Source: an uncultured Bacilli bacterium
Lineage (GTDB): Bacteria; Bacillota_I; Bacilli_A; RF39; UBA660
Assembly: GCA_947586205.1 (NCBI GenBank)
Contig: CANPXO010000006.1
Location: 1-38,695, forward strand
Length of the DNA: 38,695 bases
Direction of reading: 5' to 3'
The notes under the pieces are model-generated. The model had not been told where the DNA came from and searched no databases. It saw only the letters and a list, made by a program, of their open reading frames with translations. The position numbers and the translations under genes were made by a program. Below, in pieces: positions 37,815-38,695 of this stretch. How positions within the stretch are numbered: the first letter of the stretch is position 1; every line of letters begins with the position of its first letter.

Positions 37815-38695
37815 CTACCCCGTCGTCAATTGAAACGGTGAACTTGAAGAACCCGTACCGTCTAAGATGCTCACTTTCGATGACAGATAAAGGGCAGGCC
37901 ACACACCGTCGGAGTTGTTAGCGCAGTTGCCGTAGACATACCCGACCGAATTCACACGGAACACAGAGTGGGAGTTAGACGAAGCCGGCGATAACGTCCA
38001 CTTATACCCACTTGCAGGTTTTAACCAATCATTAGTGTTACAATTATTTGCTGTATCCCAATTATATAATTCTTTTGCTAAACATTCTTCTCTGTTTTCT
38101 GCGTTTCCTCCAACTGCATATCCATAATCACTTGGATACATAAGGCCTACACTGTGGAATAATTCAGTATCTATCTGCGATTCTTCTCCTACTTCCGTTA
38201 CAGGTTTCTTTGTATTACTAGAACTCCATGTTGTTTCTCTACCACTTGGTACTGTTGTTCCTCTTTCATATCCATACCAATGTTGAGCTAATCCATTATT
38301 TGCACTTGTATAACTTGCTGTTCCACCAAGATTCCATATAATTTCTTTATCTATCATATCTCTTGCTGATGCTTCCAATCCTTTAGTTCCTGTATCTGTT
38401 CCACTAAAATTAGAAGAAGAGTAATAATATTTATCGTTTAACATTTCCATTAATTGACTATCTGTCCATTCATTGCTTCCATAATCACTTGTTGAACTCC
38501 CTATTCCATTTTTTTTATAATCCCAACTATAATTTCCTATACTTTCATCTCTTATGATTTTTAATCTTTGTTCTACTTGATTATCACTAGTCATAACATT
38601 TACTAAACCTATAATTCGCCATTTCTCACAATGCTTTCCATCTGTACTATCTTCAGATGTACATCCTTCATCACTATTAAACCATACATAGTTAT
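37815..38695 (-). CDS. DGR target protein VP2 (N-terminus beyond window edge)
   Basis: Homologous to VP1 (KHCEKWRIIGLVNV, MYPSDYGYAVGG, VR segment); frame open past M38594 to the window edge (NYVWFNSDEGCTSEDSTDGKHCEKWRIIGLVNV). Confidence 0.88.
   Translation of the reverse strand, partial: NYVWFNSDEGCTSEDSTDGKHCEKWRIIGLVNVMTSDNQVEQRLKIIRDESIGNYSWDYKKNGIGSSTSDYGSNEWTDSQLMEMLNDKYYYSSSNFSGTDTGTKGLEASARDMIDKEIIWNLGGTASYTSANNGLAQHWYGYERGTTVPSGRETTWSSSNTKKPVTEVGEESQIDTELFHSVGLMYPSDYGYAVGGNAENREECLAKELYNWDTANNCNTNDWLKPASGYKWTLSPASSNSHSVFRVNSVGYVYGNCANNSDGVWPALYLSSKVSILDGTGSSSSPFQLTTG
37902..37993 (-). repeat. DGR-like variable repeat VR2 in VP2
   Basis: Encodes SPASSNSHSVFRVNSVGYVYGNCANNSDGVWPA; aligns to TR mostly with adenine-site changes, but 2 codons shorter and with some non-adenine differences. 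Confidence 0.85.

Noticed and set aside
1-38695. CRISPR arrays, tRNA or rRNA genes
   Set aside because: None recognised by eye; small RNAs cannot be excluded without covariance-model scans (e.g. Infernal/Rfam).

Overview
Low-GC window from a spore-forming Firmicutes/Bacilli-type chromosome. Core genes include a gerA-type spore-germination operon, an alaS-like gene, rny, a YneF/UPF0154 gene, an SPFH/NfeD pair, corA, a ylbD/ylbE pair, a class B sortase, parC/parE, a sigma-70 factor, eno and truB. The main accessory element is a complete diversity-generating retroelement (DGR) at about 13.6-17.9 kb on the minus strand. Its order is target protein (VP1) with variable repeat VR1, template repeat (TR), a MutS-domain-I-like ORF, Avd, DGR-type reverse transcriptase, and an uncharacterised 90-aa ORF. 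Aligned by hand over 107 nt, TR (15904-16010) and VR1 (16300-16406) differ at 24 positions, all at TR adenines on the coding strand. A second target gene (VP2, running off the right edge) lies about 22 kb away with a related VR2. Both VRs are followed, just past the stop codon, by a hairpin with an identical stem sequence. VP1 is split into two frames at an 11-G tract. Losing one G (or gaining two) restores one continuous secreted protein, so the retroelement target may also be phase-variable, unless this is a homopolymer sequencing error. Other leads are tandem Spo0A-box-like sites, a tiny hydrophobic peptide operon, a sigma factor with a long C-terminal extension, a sortase B/NPATS substrate pair and decayed mobile-type genes around the DGR. 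Everything was read by eye; no searches were run.
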